Shown here: positions 46,326 to 54,551 of the stretch, piece by piece
How positions within the stretch are numbered: position 1 is the first letter of the stretch
Layout of the letters: each line of letters begins with the position of its first letter
NCBI RefSeq assembly: GCF_032121415.1
Contig: NZ_CP135079.1
Coordinates: forward strand, 1,054,001 to 1,118,000
Length of the DNA: 64,000 bases
Reading direction: 5' to 3'
Origin: Streptomyces parvus
Lineage (GTDB): Bacteria; Actinomycetota; Actinomycetes; Streptomycetales; Streptomycetaceae
Made by a program: the position numbers and the translations under genes
Notes under the pieces: generated by a model
What the model was told of the DNA's origin: nothing
What the model saw: only the letters and a program-made list of their open reading frames with translations
Databases searched by the model: none

Positions 46326-46919
46326 CTACGGGCGCAGGGCCCGCAGCAGCAGGTCCGCGAGGTGGTCGGCGACCTCCTGACGGCTGAGCGGGCCGTCCGG
46401 GCGGTACCAGGTGGAGAGGTGGTGGACCGAACCGAAGTGGTAGTCGACGACCAGGTCGGCGGGGGTGGCGGAGGAGAACACGCCGCTGTCCTGCCCCTCC
46501 TCGATCAGCGCCCGGAACCGCTCGTGGTAGCGGCGGCGCTCGACGCGTACCTGCTTGTTCTTCTCGGGGCTCAGGTGGTGCATGGAGCGGAAGAAGATCG
46601 CGGCGTCGTCCAGGTTGTCGATGGTCGTGACCACCACGTCGGCCGCCGCGTCGCGCAGCCGCTGCTCGACGGGGGCCTCGGCGTCCGCGAAGGCGTCCAG
46701 GCGCTCCTGCTGGAGCCGCAGCACCCGGGCGTAGACCTCCTGGAGCAGGTCCTCCTTGGAGCCGAAGTAGTGGTAGAGCGCCCCCTTGGTGACGCCTGCC
46801 GCCTCGACGATCTCCTGGACCGAGGTGCGGTCGTACCCGCGCTCGGCGAAGAGCCGGGTGGCGGCGGCCAGCAGCCTCTGGGGGACGGGAGTGCCGTTCT
46901 GGTCCGTCGCCTTGGCCAT
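46326..46919 (-). CDS. TetR-family regulator of acyl-CoA genes
   Basis: A 197-residue TetR regulator. The helix-turn-helix is in about residues 12-58 (TSVQEIVEAAGVTKGALYHYFGSKEDLL), and the C-terminal ligand domain resembles acyl-CoA-responsive members such as KstR2. The ATG at 46919 follows GGAAGG. It is last in the minus-strand unit SDR-ligase-TetR (49-base gap from the ligase). Palindromes of TetR type lie before the SDR gene and before the kinase/ACAD operon; this protein is the best candidate to bind both. Confidence 0.9.
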   Translation of the reverse strand: MAKATDQNGTPVPQRLLAAATRLFAERGYDRTSVQEIVEAAGVTKGALYHYFGSKEDLLQEVYARVLRLQQERLDAFADAEAPVEQRLRDAAADVVVTTIDNLDDAAIFFRSMHHLSPEKNKQVRVERRRYHERFRALIEEGQDSGVFSSATPADLVVDYHFGSVHHLSTWYRPDGPLSRQEVADHLADLLLRALRP

Positions 46920-46968
46920 GAGCCGCCACCTTCCTTTCGTACTGCGCGTGTGCTGTTTCGACGCTGTT

Positions 46969-48720
46969 CTAACGGGGGGAACGCAGTTCCCGCCTGAGGA
47001 TCTTCCCACTCGCCGTCTTCGGCAGCTCGGTCAGGATCTCCACCTCGCGCGGATACTTGTACGCGGCGAGCCGTTCCTCGCAGTACGCGCCCAGCTCGCC
47101 GGGTTCCACCGAGGCCCCCGGGCGCAGACTCACGTACGCCCGGACCGTCTCCCCCCGGTAGGCGTCGGGCACGCCGACGACGGCCGCCTCCCGCACCGCC
47201 GGGTGGGTGTAGAGGACATCCTCCACCTCGCGGGGCCACACCTTGAACCCGGAGGCGTTGATCATGTCCTTCTTGCGGTCCACGACGTACAGCCAGCCCG
47301 CCGCGTCCATGAACCCGATGTCACCGGTGCGCAGCTCGCCGCCGGGGAAGGCGGCGGCGGTGGCCTCGGGGAGGTTCCAGTAGCCGGAGACGACCTGGGG
47401 GCCGCGCACCGCGATCTCCCCCTGCTCCCCGAAGGGCACCTCCCGCCCCTCCTCGTCGAGGATCCGGACGACGGTGTCGGGTCCGGGGACGCCGACGGAG
47501 AGCGTGCCGGAGACCGGGTCGACGGGGGCCTCCCGCTCGGGCGGGACCGAGGCGCAGGGGGCGGTGCACTCGGTGAGCCCGTAACCGTTGCGGATGTACG
47601 GGCCGAAGCCCGCGCGGAACTTCTCCACGAGCGCGGGCGGCAGGGGCGCGCCGCCGGAGGAGATCACCCGGAACGAGGCGAAGTGGTCCGGGGTGACGTC
47701 CGGATGCGCGGCCAGCGCCATGAAGGCGGTGGAAGGGCCGACGGTGTAGGCGGGTCGGTGCGTGGCGAAGGCCTCCAGGACGACGCCCGCCTCGAAGCGG
47801 TAGGCCAGGACGAGGGTGCCCGCGTTGGCGATACAGGCGGAGAGCTGGCAGACCATGCCGGTGATGTGGAAGAGCGGGGCGAGCGCGAAGTACGCGGAGC
47901 CCTCGGCGATCGGATGGCCGGTGCGCTGGCGTTCGGCGTTGACCATGATGTTGCCGTGGGCGTTCATCGCCCCCTTGGGGGTGCCGCTGGTGCCGGACGT
48001 GTAGCTGATCAGCGCCACGTCCTGGGCGGCGGGACCGCGGTCCGCCGGGGCCGGGTTCCCGGCGCGGGCGGCGGCCAGCAGATCGTCCGCGAGGTCGTCG
48101 GGGCCGGGGGCCGGAAGCCGTTCGAAGCCGAGGACGCGCGGGTCGTTCACGCTCTGGAGGTCCAGCTCGCAGGCGGTCAGCGCGATGCGGAGAGCCGGGG
48201 CGGCCGCCGCGGTGTCCCGGAGGTACGTCTCCCACGCCCGGGCCGAGCAGATCAGCGCGGTGACCCCGGCGTCCGCGAGGACGTGGGCGACCTCGCCCGC
48301 CTTGTACATCGGGTTGAGCGGTACGACGGTGGCCCCCGCCTTCCACGCGCCCAGCAGTGCCAGGACGAAGTGCGGGCTGTTCTGGAGCATGATCGCGACC
48401 CGGTCGCCGCGGCCCAGCCCCCGGGCGGCGAGGTGCCCGGCCACCGAGTCGGACAGCTCGTCGGTCTCGCGGTAGCTGAGCCGTCCGTCGAAGTAGGCCA
48501 GGGCCGCGTGGTCCGGGGCCCGGTCCACGGCCGCCCGCCAGGCGTGGAGCACGGTCGGGGGCGGGGTGACGGGGGCGCGCTGGGCCTCGCTGAGCAGGGC
48601 GAGCCAGGGCTGGGCGGCGTAGATCGAGCCGCCGGGGGAAGGGGCGGGGGCTTCGGGAGCCGGGGCTCCGGAGGTCGTGGCTCCGGCCGCCGGGGCGTCG
48701 GAAGGAGTCGGGTCGCTCAT
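46969..48720 (-). CDS. AMP-forming acyl-CoA synthetase
   Basis: A 583-residue adenylate-forming acyl-CoA ligase. It activates a carboxylic acid with ATP and CoA. The AMP motif YTSGTSGTPKGAMNAHGN, the GYGLTECT motif, the ELRTGDIGFMDAAGWLYVVD hinge region and the C-terminal catalytic Lys in LPKTASGKILRREL are all present. The first 35 residues are Ala/Pro-rich and probably flexible. Its ATG overlaps the SDR stop (ATGA), so the two are translationally coupled. Chain length of the acid cannot be read from the sequence. Confidence 0.92.
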   Translation of the reverse strand: MSDPTPSDAPAAGATTSGAPAPEAPAPSPGGSIYAAQPWLALLSEAQRAPVTPPPTVLHAWRAAVDRAPDHAALAYFDGRLSYRETDELSDSVAGHLAARGLGRGDRVAIMLQNSPHFVLALLGAWKAGATVVPLNPMYKAGEVAHVLADAGVTALICSARAWETYLRDTAAAAPALRIALTACELDLQSVNDPRVLGFERLPAPGPDDLADDLLAAARAGNPAPADRGPAAQDVALISYTSGTSGTPKGAMNAHGNIMVNAERQRTGHPIAEGSAYFALAPLFHITGMVCQLSACIANAGTLVLAYRFEAGVVLEAFATHRPAYTVGPSTAFMALAAHPDVTPDHFASFRVISSGGAPLPPALVEKFRAGFGPYIRNGYGLTECTAPCASVPPEREAPVDPVSGTLSVGVPGPDTVVRILDEEGREVPFGEQGEIAVRGPQVVSGYWNLPEATAAAFPGGELRTGDIGFMDAAGWLYVVDRKKDMINASGFKVWPREVEDVLYTHPAVREAAVVGVPDAYRGETVRAYVSLRPGASVEPGELGAYCEERLAAYKYPREVEILTELPKTASGKILRRELRSPR

Positions 48721-49490
48721 GCTCCGCTCCCCTCCTCCCACTGTTGCTGGAGCCGGTTCATCCCGCGCATCCACCGGTCGGGATCGGCGGCGCGGGCCTG
48801 GTAGTACCCGGCCACCTCGGGGTGCGGCAGGACCAGGAAGCGGTCGGCGTCCATCGCCGCGAACAGGGCGTCGGCGACGGCGTCCGGCTCGATGGCGCCA
48901 GGGGCGAGGACCAGCTCGCCGGCCGATCCGGCGGCGGTGAGCATGTCGGTGCGCACGCCCTGCGGACAGATCGCGTGGACTTTGATCCCGCGGTGGCGGT
49001 AGGTGAGCGAGAGCCACTCGGCGAAGGCCACCGCCCCGTGCTTGGTGACGCTGTACGGGGCGGCGCCGATCATCGTCAGCAGGCCGGCGGCGGATGCGGT
49101 GGTGACGAACCGCCCGCTGCCGCGCTCCAGCCAGTCCGGCAGGAGGGCCCTGGCCGCGCGGACGTGGGCCATCACGTTGACGTCCCAGGCGGCGGCCCAG
49201 ACCTCCTCGTCGGCGAACGCGTCACCGGGCGAGGCCAGACCCGCGTTGGCACAGTAGACGTCGACCGTGCCGTCCAGCGCCTCCCGGGCCGCGTCCACGA
49301 TCCCCGATGCGTCCCCGGCGACGGCGATGCCGCCGATCTCCTTCGCGAGCGGTTCGATCCGCGCGAGGTCGAGGTCGTTGACGACGACCCGCGCCCCTCC
49401 GGCGGCGAACCTGCGGGCCAGGGCGGCTCCGATGCCGCCTCCGGCCCCCGTGACCACCACGCCGGCGCCCTGCACCGTACCCATCGTCAT
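48717..49490 (-). CDS. short-chain dehydrogenase/reductase
   Basis: A 257-residue classical SDR. The cofactor motif is VVVTGAGGGIGAALARRF, the structural CANAG is present, and the catalytic Ser and YSVTK follow (TTASAAGLL, APYSVTKHG). The ATG at 49490 is chosen because GGAG lies seven bases before it. It heads the SDR-ligase-TetR operon. By the company it keeps it may reduce an oxo-acyl or oxidise a hydroxyacyl intermediate. Confidence 0.9.
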   Translation of the reverse strand: MTMGTVQGAGVVVTGAGGGIGAALARRFAAGGARVVVNDLDLARIEPLAKEIGGIAVAGDASGIVDAAREALDGTVDVYCANAGLASPGDAFADEEVWAAAWDVNVMAHVRAARALLPDWLERGSGRFVTTASAAGLLTMIGAAPYSVTKHGAVAFAEWLSLTYRHRGIKVHAICPQGVRTDMLTAAGSAGELVLAPGAIEPDAVADALFAAMDADRFLVLPHPEVAGYYQARAADPDRWMRGMNRLQQQWEEGSGA

Positions 49491-49518
49491 CCCGCCTCTC
49501 CGATCCGGCTGCACCGGC

Positions 49519-49536
49519 AGACTAACCGGTCGGTAT
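49519..49536. promoter_or_regulatory. TetR-type operator before SDR operon
   Basis: AGACTAACCGGTCGGTAT is an imperfect palindrome, ACTAACC/GGTCGGT, with five of seven pairs. It is centred about 37 bases before the SDR start and matches the site at 42255-42272 at 13 of 18 positions. Confidence 0.6.
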
Positions 49537-49680
49537 GTGATCCGGAAAGGGTCGGGAGTGGCCGGGGAGGAGCGCGGAGGGCGGCTCGGGGAATCAGCGC
49601 CGCCCAGGTCGTTCCGCGCGGCCCCGGCCCGCGCTAGCGTGCGTGGCCATGACAGTCGGCGCGATCATGGAGGTAGCGGA

Positions 49681-50943
49681 ATGAGCCTGTCCCGACGTGG
49701 TGTGCTGGCCGCGGGAGGCGCGATGGGGGCGCTTGCGGCGACGGTGGCCGGCACCGGTAGCGCCTCCGCCGCCCCCGGACGCGGGCGCGGCCGGGTGCGT
49801 ACCGGCTTCGACCGGCTGGCGGCCGACGGCTACCGGCTGTTGCGGGGCCAGAAGGTCGGAGTCGTCACCAACCCCACCGGCATCACCGCCGACGTCCGGC
49901 ACATCGTCGATGTGATGCACCCCGACGAGCGGGTGAACCTGACCGCCGTGTTCGGCCCCGAGCACGGGTTCCGGGGCACCGCGCAGGCGGGCGGATCCGA
50001 GGGCCGTTACGACGACCCGGCGACCGGGCTGCCGGTCTACGACACGTACCTCAAGAGCGGGCGGGACCTCGCGGACGTCTTCACCGCCTCGGGCGTGGAC
50101 ACGGTCGTCTTCGACATCCAGGACGCGGGTGCGCGCTTCTACACGTACATCTGGACGCTCTACGACTGCATGGAGGCGGCGGCGCTCGCGGGGAAGCGGC
50201 TCGTCGTGCTGGACCGGCCGAACCCGGTGACCGGGCGGGCGGCGCTGGGTCCGGTGCTGGACCCGGCGTTCGCCACGTTCGTCGGCCGCCGGGAGATCGC
50301 CCAGGCGCACGGGATGACGGTGGCGGAGCTGGCGCTGTTCTTCAACGCGGAGTTCCTGCACGAGAACCCGGTACGGCTGGAGGTGGTGACGATGTCGGGG
50401 TGGCGGCGCTCGGACTTCTTCGACGACACCGGGCTGCCGTGGGTGCCGCCGAGCCCGAACATGCCGACGCCCGAGACGGCCCTCGTCTACTCCGGGACCT
50501 GCCTCTTCGAGGGGACGAACCTCTCCGAGGGCCGGGGCACCACGCGCCCCTTCGAACTCCTCGGCGCGGAGGGCATCGACCACCGCTGGGCGGCCGCGGC
50601 GAACGCGCTGGGGCTGCCGGGGGTCGCCTTCCGGGAGGCGTACTTCGCGCCGACGTTCTCCAAGTTCCGGGGCAAGACGGTGGGCGGGGTCCAGGTCCAC
50701 GTCCAGGACCGGGAGGTCTTCGACCCGGTCCGCACCGGGATCGCCCTGCTGGTGACCGCGAAGCAGACGTGGAGCGGCTTCGCCTGGCGGCCGGACAACT
50801 GGATCGACAAGCTCACCGGGAACACCCGGGTCCGCACGATGATCGACGCGGGCGCGGACACGGACGCGGTGGTACGGGCGTGGCAGCGGGACCTCTCGGC
50901 GTTCCGGGCGAAGCGGCGGAGGTATCTGCGGTACGGGGGCTAG
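49681..50943 (+). CDS. namZ: secreted exo-beta-N-acetylmuramidase (NamZ/DUF1343)
   Basis: A 420-residue DUF1343-family protein (GH171), whose characterised member NamZ removes terminal N-acetylmuramic acid from peptidoglycan fragments. A twin-arginine-type signal (SRRGVLAAGGAMGALAA) and Ala-rich cleavage region cover about residues 1-31. Core motifs include GVVTNPTGI, FGPEHGFRG, YDTYLKSGR and DIQDAGARFYTYI. The ATG follows GGAGG. A role in wall turnover or recycling outside the membrane is family inference. Its stop shares CTAG with the convergent GNAT gene. Confidence 0.9.
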   Translation: MSLSRRGVLAAGGAMGALAATVAGTGSASAAPGRGRGRVRTGFDRLAADGYRLLRGQKVGVVTNPTGITADVRHIVDVMHPDERVNLTAVFGPEHGFRGTAQAGGSEGRYDDPATGLPVYDTYLKSGRDLADVFTASGVDTVVFDIQDAGARFYTYIWTLYDCMEAAALAGKRLVVLDRPNPVTGRAALGPVLDPAFATFVGRREIAQAHGMTVAELALFFNAEFLHENPVRLEVVTMSGWRRSDFFDDTGLPWVPPSPNMPTPETALVYSGTCLFEGTNLSEGRGTTRPFELLGAEGIDHRWAAAANALGLPGVAFREAYFAPTFSKFRGKTVGGVQVHVQDREVFDPVRTGIALLVTAKQTWSGFAWRPDNWIDKLTGNTRVRTMIDAGADTDAVVRAWQRDLSAFRAKRRRYLRYGG

Positions 50944-51470
50944 GACCGCTGTTCGCATCGGGCCGGGCCCACGGGGTCCGGCCCGACAGGGCCTTCCAGC
51001 TCCATGTCGCCGAGGTACTCGCCGTCGTCCGTGAGGCCACGCTTGCGGTAGCCGAGCCGGAGGTAGAACTCCTCGGGCCCGCCCTCGCCCGGCTTCCAGG
51101 TCACGGTCGAGACCTTCCCGCCGCGCCGGCGGATCTCCTCGTTCACCGCCCCGACGGCGAACCGCCCGTAGCCCCGGCCCTGCTCCCCCGCGGCGACGGC
51201 GAGCCGCCAGAGCCCGGACCGGTTCGGGGCGTCCGGCGCCCCCGCGTCGAAGTCGAACGCCAGGTCGAAGTAGGCCATCACGAAGCCGACGACGCGCTCA
51301 CCGTCACAGATCAGCCGGGGCCAGGCGAGGTCGGGATGCACGTAGGCCTCGGCCAGGGACTGGGCGACCGGGGCGACGAAAGCGCGCTGCTCGGGTGCGA
51401 CTTCCAGCCCGCAGGCGGCGAGCACGTTGTCGGGGGTGACCTTCTCCAGGCGCGGGTGAGCTGTTGTCAT
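50940..51470 (-). CDS. GNAT-family N-acetyltransferase
   Basis: A 176-residue GNAT acetyltransferase. The acetyl-CoA loop appears as LWRLAVAAGEQGRGYGRFAV, followed by the family's EEFYLRLGYRKRG near the end. The acceptor is unknown. The start at 51470 (MTTAHPRLEKVTP) is taken; an in-frame ATG 12 bases earlier is possible. The TAG stop lies on the opposite strand within the same CTAG as the namZ stop. Confidence 0.86.
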   Translation of the reverse strand: MTTAHPRLEKVTPDNVLAACGLEVAPEQRAFVAPVAQSLAEAYVHPDLAWPRLICDGERVVGFVMAYFDLAFDFDAGAPDAPNRSGLWRLAVAAGEQGRGYGRFAVGAVNEEIRRRGGKVSTVTWKPGEGGPEEFYLRLGYRKRGLTDDGEYLGDMELEGPVGPDPVGPARCEQRS

Positions 51471-51704
51471 GGGGGGATCCAACCGCGCGGGCCCGCGCCG
51501 ACGCCATCGGGTTTCGCCACCCCCGAGGGGACCGCGCGCCCTCGCACCACCCGCCCGTGCGCCGCTCCGCTTCCGCCCATGGCACCCCGCCCCACATGGG
51601 GATTCTCGGCCAATGGACGGATTTCATCTTTCGATGGAGCCGAAACGGGCAGGCGTACGTCCATTCCATGACGTCCAAGGACGAGCGACGGAGGTGGCGG
51701 TGTC

Positions 51705-52319
51705 ATGGCCGGTTTCCGGAGTCTTGCGAGACAGGTCCGAGATCCGCGGGGCGATCTGGCCCTGCGGCGGTATTCACTGCGGAAGTGTCTGGAGAGGTTC
51801 GCCCCGTACGGGCACCGGGCGACCTGGGACCATCTGTGCGCCCGGCACGGGATCGACCCCGAGGACCGGGAGCCCGATCCGGTGCGCCTGCTGCGCGCAC
51901 TGGACGAACTGGAGGAGGCGCGGGCGGTCTGGCTCGCGTACGAGGCGGGGTTCGCGGAGCGACGGCGGCGCGAGAAGCATGCGGGGCTGCGGCGGCCCGG
52001 CGCGTTCGACGACTGGCACCGGCGCACCTGGGGCGGTCACGGGGTGGCCCGCTGCACCGACCCGGGCGTCCATCCCACGGAGCCGCTCGCGGAGGTCCTG
52101 CGCCGCCTGATCGCGGCTCTCGGCTCCGGCCCCGGCTCCGCCTGTCCGGTCTGTGCGGGCACCGGCATCGAGTGGCGGCAGGAGCGGGGCGAGGAGCCGT
52201 GGGCGGGCCCGGTGTGCACGGGCTGCGGGATCGCGGTGCCGCAGCCCGCCCTGACCGACCGCACACTGGCCAGGGCCCGGCTGCCACGGCACCGGAGGCC
52301 GACCGCGGCGGCCGCGTGA
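51705..52319 (+). CDS. unrecognised protein with zinc-ribbon-like C-terminus
   Basis: A 204-residue basic protein I cannot assign. The N-terminal two-thirds is helical and Arg-rich (ALDELEEARAVWLAYEAGF). The C-terminal part holds two CxxC pairs, SACPVCAGTG (about residues 145-155) and GPVCTGCG, spaced as in DnaJ-like or rubredoxin-type zinc ribbons. The ATG at 51705 is supported by GGAGGTGG eight bases upstream. It is monocistronic, and short tandem repeats follow its stop. Confidence 0.78.
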   Translation: MAGFRSLARQVRDPRGDLALRRYSLRKCLERFAPYGHRATWDHLCARHGIDPEDREPDPVRLLRALDELEEARAVWLAYEAGFAERRRREKHAGLRRPGAFDDWHRRTWGGHGVARCTDPGVHPTEPLAEVLRRLIAALGSGPGSACPVCAGTGIEWRQERGEEPWAGPVCTGCGIAVPQPALTDRTLARARLPRHRRPTAAAA

Positions 52320-52338
52320 CCTGACCAAGAACGACGTT

Positions 52339-52370
52339 CGGTGCTTCGGTACGTCGGTACGTCGGTACTA
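52339..52370. repeat. four tandem 8-base repeats
   Basis: CGGTGCTT, CGGTACGT, CGGTACGT and CGGTACTA follow one another without gaps. The last copy runs into the soxR stop codon. It lies between convergent genes, where a terminator hairpin is otherwise missing. Confidence 0.8.
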
Positions 52371-52847
52371 AGGGCGGTGTTCGGTCGGCTGCTTGCGTTC
52401 GGGCATCAGACGGGAACCGGTGATCCTCTCGCCGTTGATGTCGTCGGGGTTGGAGAGGACGCAGGTCTCCAGCGACAGACAGCCGCAACCGATGCAGTCG
52501 GTCAGATGGTCGCGCAACCGGTGCAACTGCGTGATGCGCTCGTCCAGTTCCCTGCGCCATGCCTCGGAGAGACGGGCCCAGTCCTCGCGGTTCGGCGTGC
52601 GCTCCTCGGGCAGTTCGGCGAGCGCGTCCCGGATCGTGGCCAGCGGAATACCGACGCGCTGGGCCGCCCGGACGAACGCGACCCGGCGCAGCGCGTCACG
52701 GGAGTACCGGCGCTGGTTGCCACTGGTGCGGCTGCTGGTGATCAGGCCCTTGGACTCGTAGAAGTGCAGGGCCGAGACGGCGGCGCCGCTGCGCGCCGAG
52801 AGCTGGCCGACCGAGAGTTCGTGGAGTGTCTGCGGGATCTGGGGCAC
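52368..52847 (-). CDS. soxR: redox-sensing MerR regulator SoxR
   Basis: A 159-residue MerR-family regulator with a [2Fe-2S] sensor. The N-terminal helix-turn-helix ([20 protein letters not shown]) and coiled-coil dimer helix are followed by the cluster ligands [12 protein letters not shown], the exact SoxR spacing. In Streptomyces SoxR responds to redox-active metabolites such as gamma-actinorhodin and activates a few oxidoreductase and efflux genes. It is divergent from the MaoC gene across 113 bases that contain a TetR-type palindrome. Confidence 0.95.
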   Translation of the reverse strand: MPQIPQTLHELSVGQLSARSGAAVSALHFYESKGLITSSRTSGNQRRYSRDALRRVAFVRAAQRVGIPLATIRDALAELPEERTPNREDWARLSEAWRRELDERITQLHRLRDHLTDCIGCGCLSLETCVLSNPDDINGERITGSRLMPERKQPTEHRP

Positions 52848-52897
52848 CCCTCAAACCTACTGCCATGTCGTTGACAGGAACGTGCCGCCCAACGATG

Positions 52898-52913
52898 CTG
52901 AGCAAGCGCTTAG
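52898..52913. promoter_or_regulatory. TetR-type operator before MaoC gene
   Basis: CTGAGCAAGCGCTTAG has a perfect AAGCGCTT core and lies 47 bases before the MaoC start. An identical 16-mer lies 47 bases before the TetR gene at 54084. Confidence 0.72.
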
Positions 52914-52960
52914 ACATCGCGCCGGATGGCGCGTCGAGCCGGAAGGCAGGGACCGGGAAC

Positions 52961-53422
52961 ATGGCAGAGCCGAGGATCTTCACGTCCGCACAGGAGCTGC
53001 GGGACTCAGTGGGCGAGCAGCTGGGACACAGCGACTGGCTGGAGATCGAGCAGAAGAGGATCGACCAGTTCGCCGAGGCGACCGGCGATCACCAGTGGAT
53101 CCACGTGGACCCGGAGCGGGCGAAGGACGGGCCGTTCGGCACGACCATCGCGCACGGCTATCTGACGCTCTCGCTGCTGCCCGCGCTGGTACCGCAGGTG
53201 ATGCGGGTCGAGGGCATGAAGATGGGCATCAACTACGGGGCCAACAAGGTCCGTTTCCCCTCGACCGTCCCGGTCGGCTCGCGGCTGCGGGCCACGGCGG
53301 TGCTCCGGGAGGTCACGGAGGTGGGCGGCGGCGTGCAGGTCACGGCGGTCGTCACCGTCGAGCGCGAGGACAGCGAGAAGCCGGCCTGTGTCGCGGAGTC
53401 GGTGTCCCGCTACTACTTCTGA
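52961..53422 (+). CDS. MaoC-family enoyl-CoA hydratase/dehydratase
   Basis: A 153-residue hotdog-fold hydratase of the MaoC family. The catalytic segment FAEATGDHQWIHVDPERA carries the Asp-His pair, followed by FGTTIAHGYLTLSLLP. It hydrates or dehydrates an enoyl/hydroxyacyl-CoA thioester. The ATG at 52961 fits the family start. It stands alone, convergent with the TetR gene. The same 16-bp site before both strongly suggests that TetR represses it. Confidence 0.93.
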   Translation: MAEPRIFTSAQELRDSVGEQLGHSDWLEIEQKRIDQFAEATGDHQWIHVDPERAKDGPFGTTIAHGYLTLSLLPALVPQVMRVEGMKMGINYGANKVRFPSTVPVGSRLRATAVLREVTEVGGGVQVTAVVTVEREDSEKPACVAESVSRYYF

Positions 53423-53451
53423 TTCCGGACACCACTCCCGGACCGCCGGGG

Positions 53452-54084
53452 CTACCGCGGAATCTGCCGGGCTCCGACCATCCGCAGGACGAGGTCGGCG
53501 TACAACTCGCCGACCTCGTCGGGCGTACGGCTGCCCTGGGCGTTGAACCAGCGGGCCACGTCGATGCAGAGGGAGAGCACCGCGAGCGTGGTGCCGGGGA
53601 CGTCGGGGACGTCGAACTCGCCGTCGCGCACCCCTTCGCCGATGATCCGGCGCACCACCGCGTCGCTCCTGCGCCGCAGCGCGACGATCTCGGTGCGGTG
53701 CTCCTCGCCGAGCGCGTCGAGCTCGTACTGCACGACCCGGGCGGTGGTGTGGCGCTCCGCGTGCCAGCGGACGAAGGAGCGGACGGCCCCGGCGAGCCGT
53801 TCGGCGGCCGTGCCGTCCCGGTCCGCCGCGGTGTCGAGGACGTGCAGCGCCCGCTCGTGACCGATCTTGCTGATCCGGTGGAGCAGCTCTTCCTTGGTCG
53901 TGAAGTGGATGTAGAGCGCGGCAGGACTCATTCCGGCCCGGCCGGCGATGTCACGGGTGGTGGTCGCGTGGTACCCGCGCTCGGCGAAGGCGTCCACGGC
54001 GGCGACGAGGAGCCGCCTGGCCGCCTCGGGGGTGACCTCGCCCCACGGCGCGTCCTCGCCGGTCGTCTCCTCCGCCGCACTCAT
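53452..54084 (-). CDS. TetR-family regulator, probable repressor of MaoC gene
   Basis: A 210-residue TetR regulator. The helix-turn-helix lies at about residues 22-68 (TTTRDIAGRAGMSPAALYIHFTTKEELL), followed by a helical ligand domain with RTPDEVGELYADLVLRMVGA at the end. The palindrome CTGAGCAAGCGCTTAG lies 47 bases before its start and is repeated exactly before the convergent MaoC gene. An acyl-CoA-type ligand is likely from the neighbours. Confidence 0.9.
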   Translation of the reverse strand: MSAAEETTGEDAPWGEVTPEAARRLLVAAVDAFAERGYHATTTRDIAGRAGMSPAALYIHFTTKEELLHRISKIGHERALHVLDTAADRDGTAAERLAGAVRSFVRWHAERHTTARVVQYELDALGEEHRTEIVALRRRSDAVVRRIIGEGVRDGEFDVPDVPGTTLAVLSLCIDVARWFNAQGSRTPDEVGELYADLVLRMVGARQIPR

Positions 54085-54131
54085 CGCCCAAAGCCCCTCT
54101 CCGTCGACAGGACGAACACCATACCCCGAAC

Positions 54132-54147
54132 CTGAGCAAGCGCTTAG
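54132..54147. promoter_or_regulatory. TetR-type operator before its own TetR gene
   Basis: CTGAGCAAGCGCTTAG is identical over 16 bases to the site at 52898-52913. Confidence 0.72.
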
Positions 54148-54172
54148 GGGCGGTCCGGCCGACGGTAAGGGG

Positions 54173-54463
54173 TCAGAGCTTCTGGAACGGGTCGTGCTCG
54201 GCGAGGATCTTCTCCAGCCGGGCCTGGTCGACCCGGCTGTGGATCTGCCCGGCCTCCTGGCGGTCCCTGATCACCTTGGCGAGCGTGAAGCAGGACGTGA
54301 CCAGGTAGAGCACGCCGATGGCGAGGAATCCGCGCACCCAGGCGTCGGCGTCGAGGAAGAAGATACCGAAGGCGACCGCGCCGATGGCCACCATGAAGGA
54401 AGCCACGGCCTGGACGTAGAAGGCTGCGGTGCTCTGCTGCTTGACCGATGTCGTGTCACTCAT
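54173..54463 (-). CDS. YiaA/YiaB-type small membrane protein
   Basis: A 96-residue inner-membrane protein with two hydrophobic helices (YVQAVASFMVAIGAVAFGIF and AIGVLYLVTSCFTLAKVI), matching the YiaA/YiaB two-helix domain. A charged C-terminal tail of about 30 residues follows. Function unknown. The start at 54463 (MSDTTSVKQQ) is preferred to an in-frame ATG 33 bases upstream. Confidence 0.85.
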   Translation of the reverse strand: MSDTTSVKQQSTAAFYVQAVASFMVAIGAVAFGIFFLDADAWVRGFLAIGVLYLVTSCFTLAKVIRDRQEAGQIHSRVDQARLEKILAEHDPFQKL

Positions 54464-54551
54464 GGGCTCAGCATCCGCCGACGTGGCGCACGCCACATCC
54501 GTGCCCGTACTCAGGCCGGTACTCAGACACCCGTACGAGCCCGGGCGCCGG

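Noticed and set aside
52848..52897. SoxR-box in the soxR promoter (TCAA ... TTGA)
   Set aside because: The arms are only four bases and the spacing and sequence do not match the CCTCAAG-type SoxR consensus.
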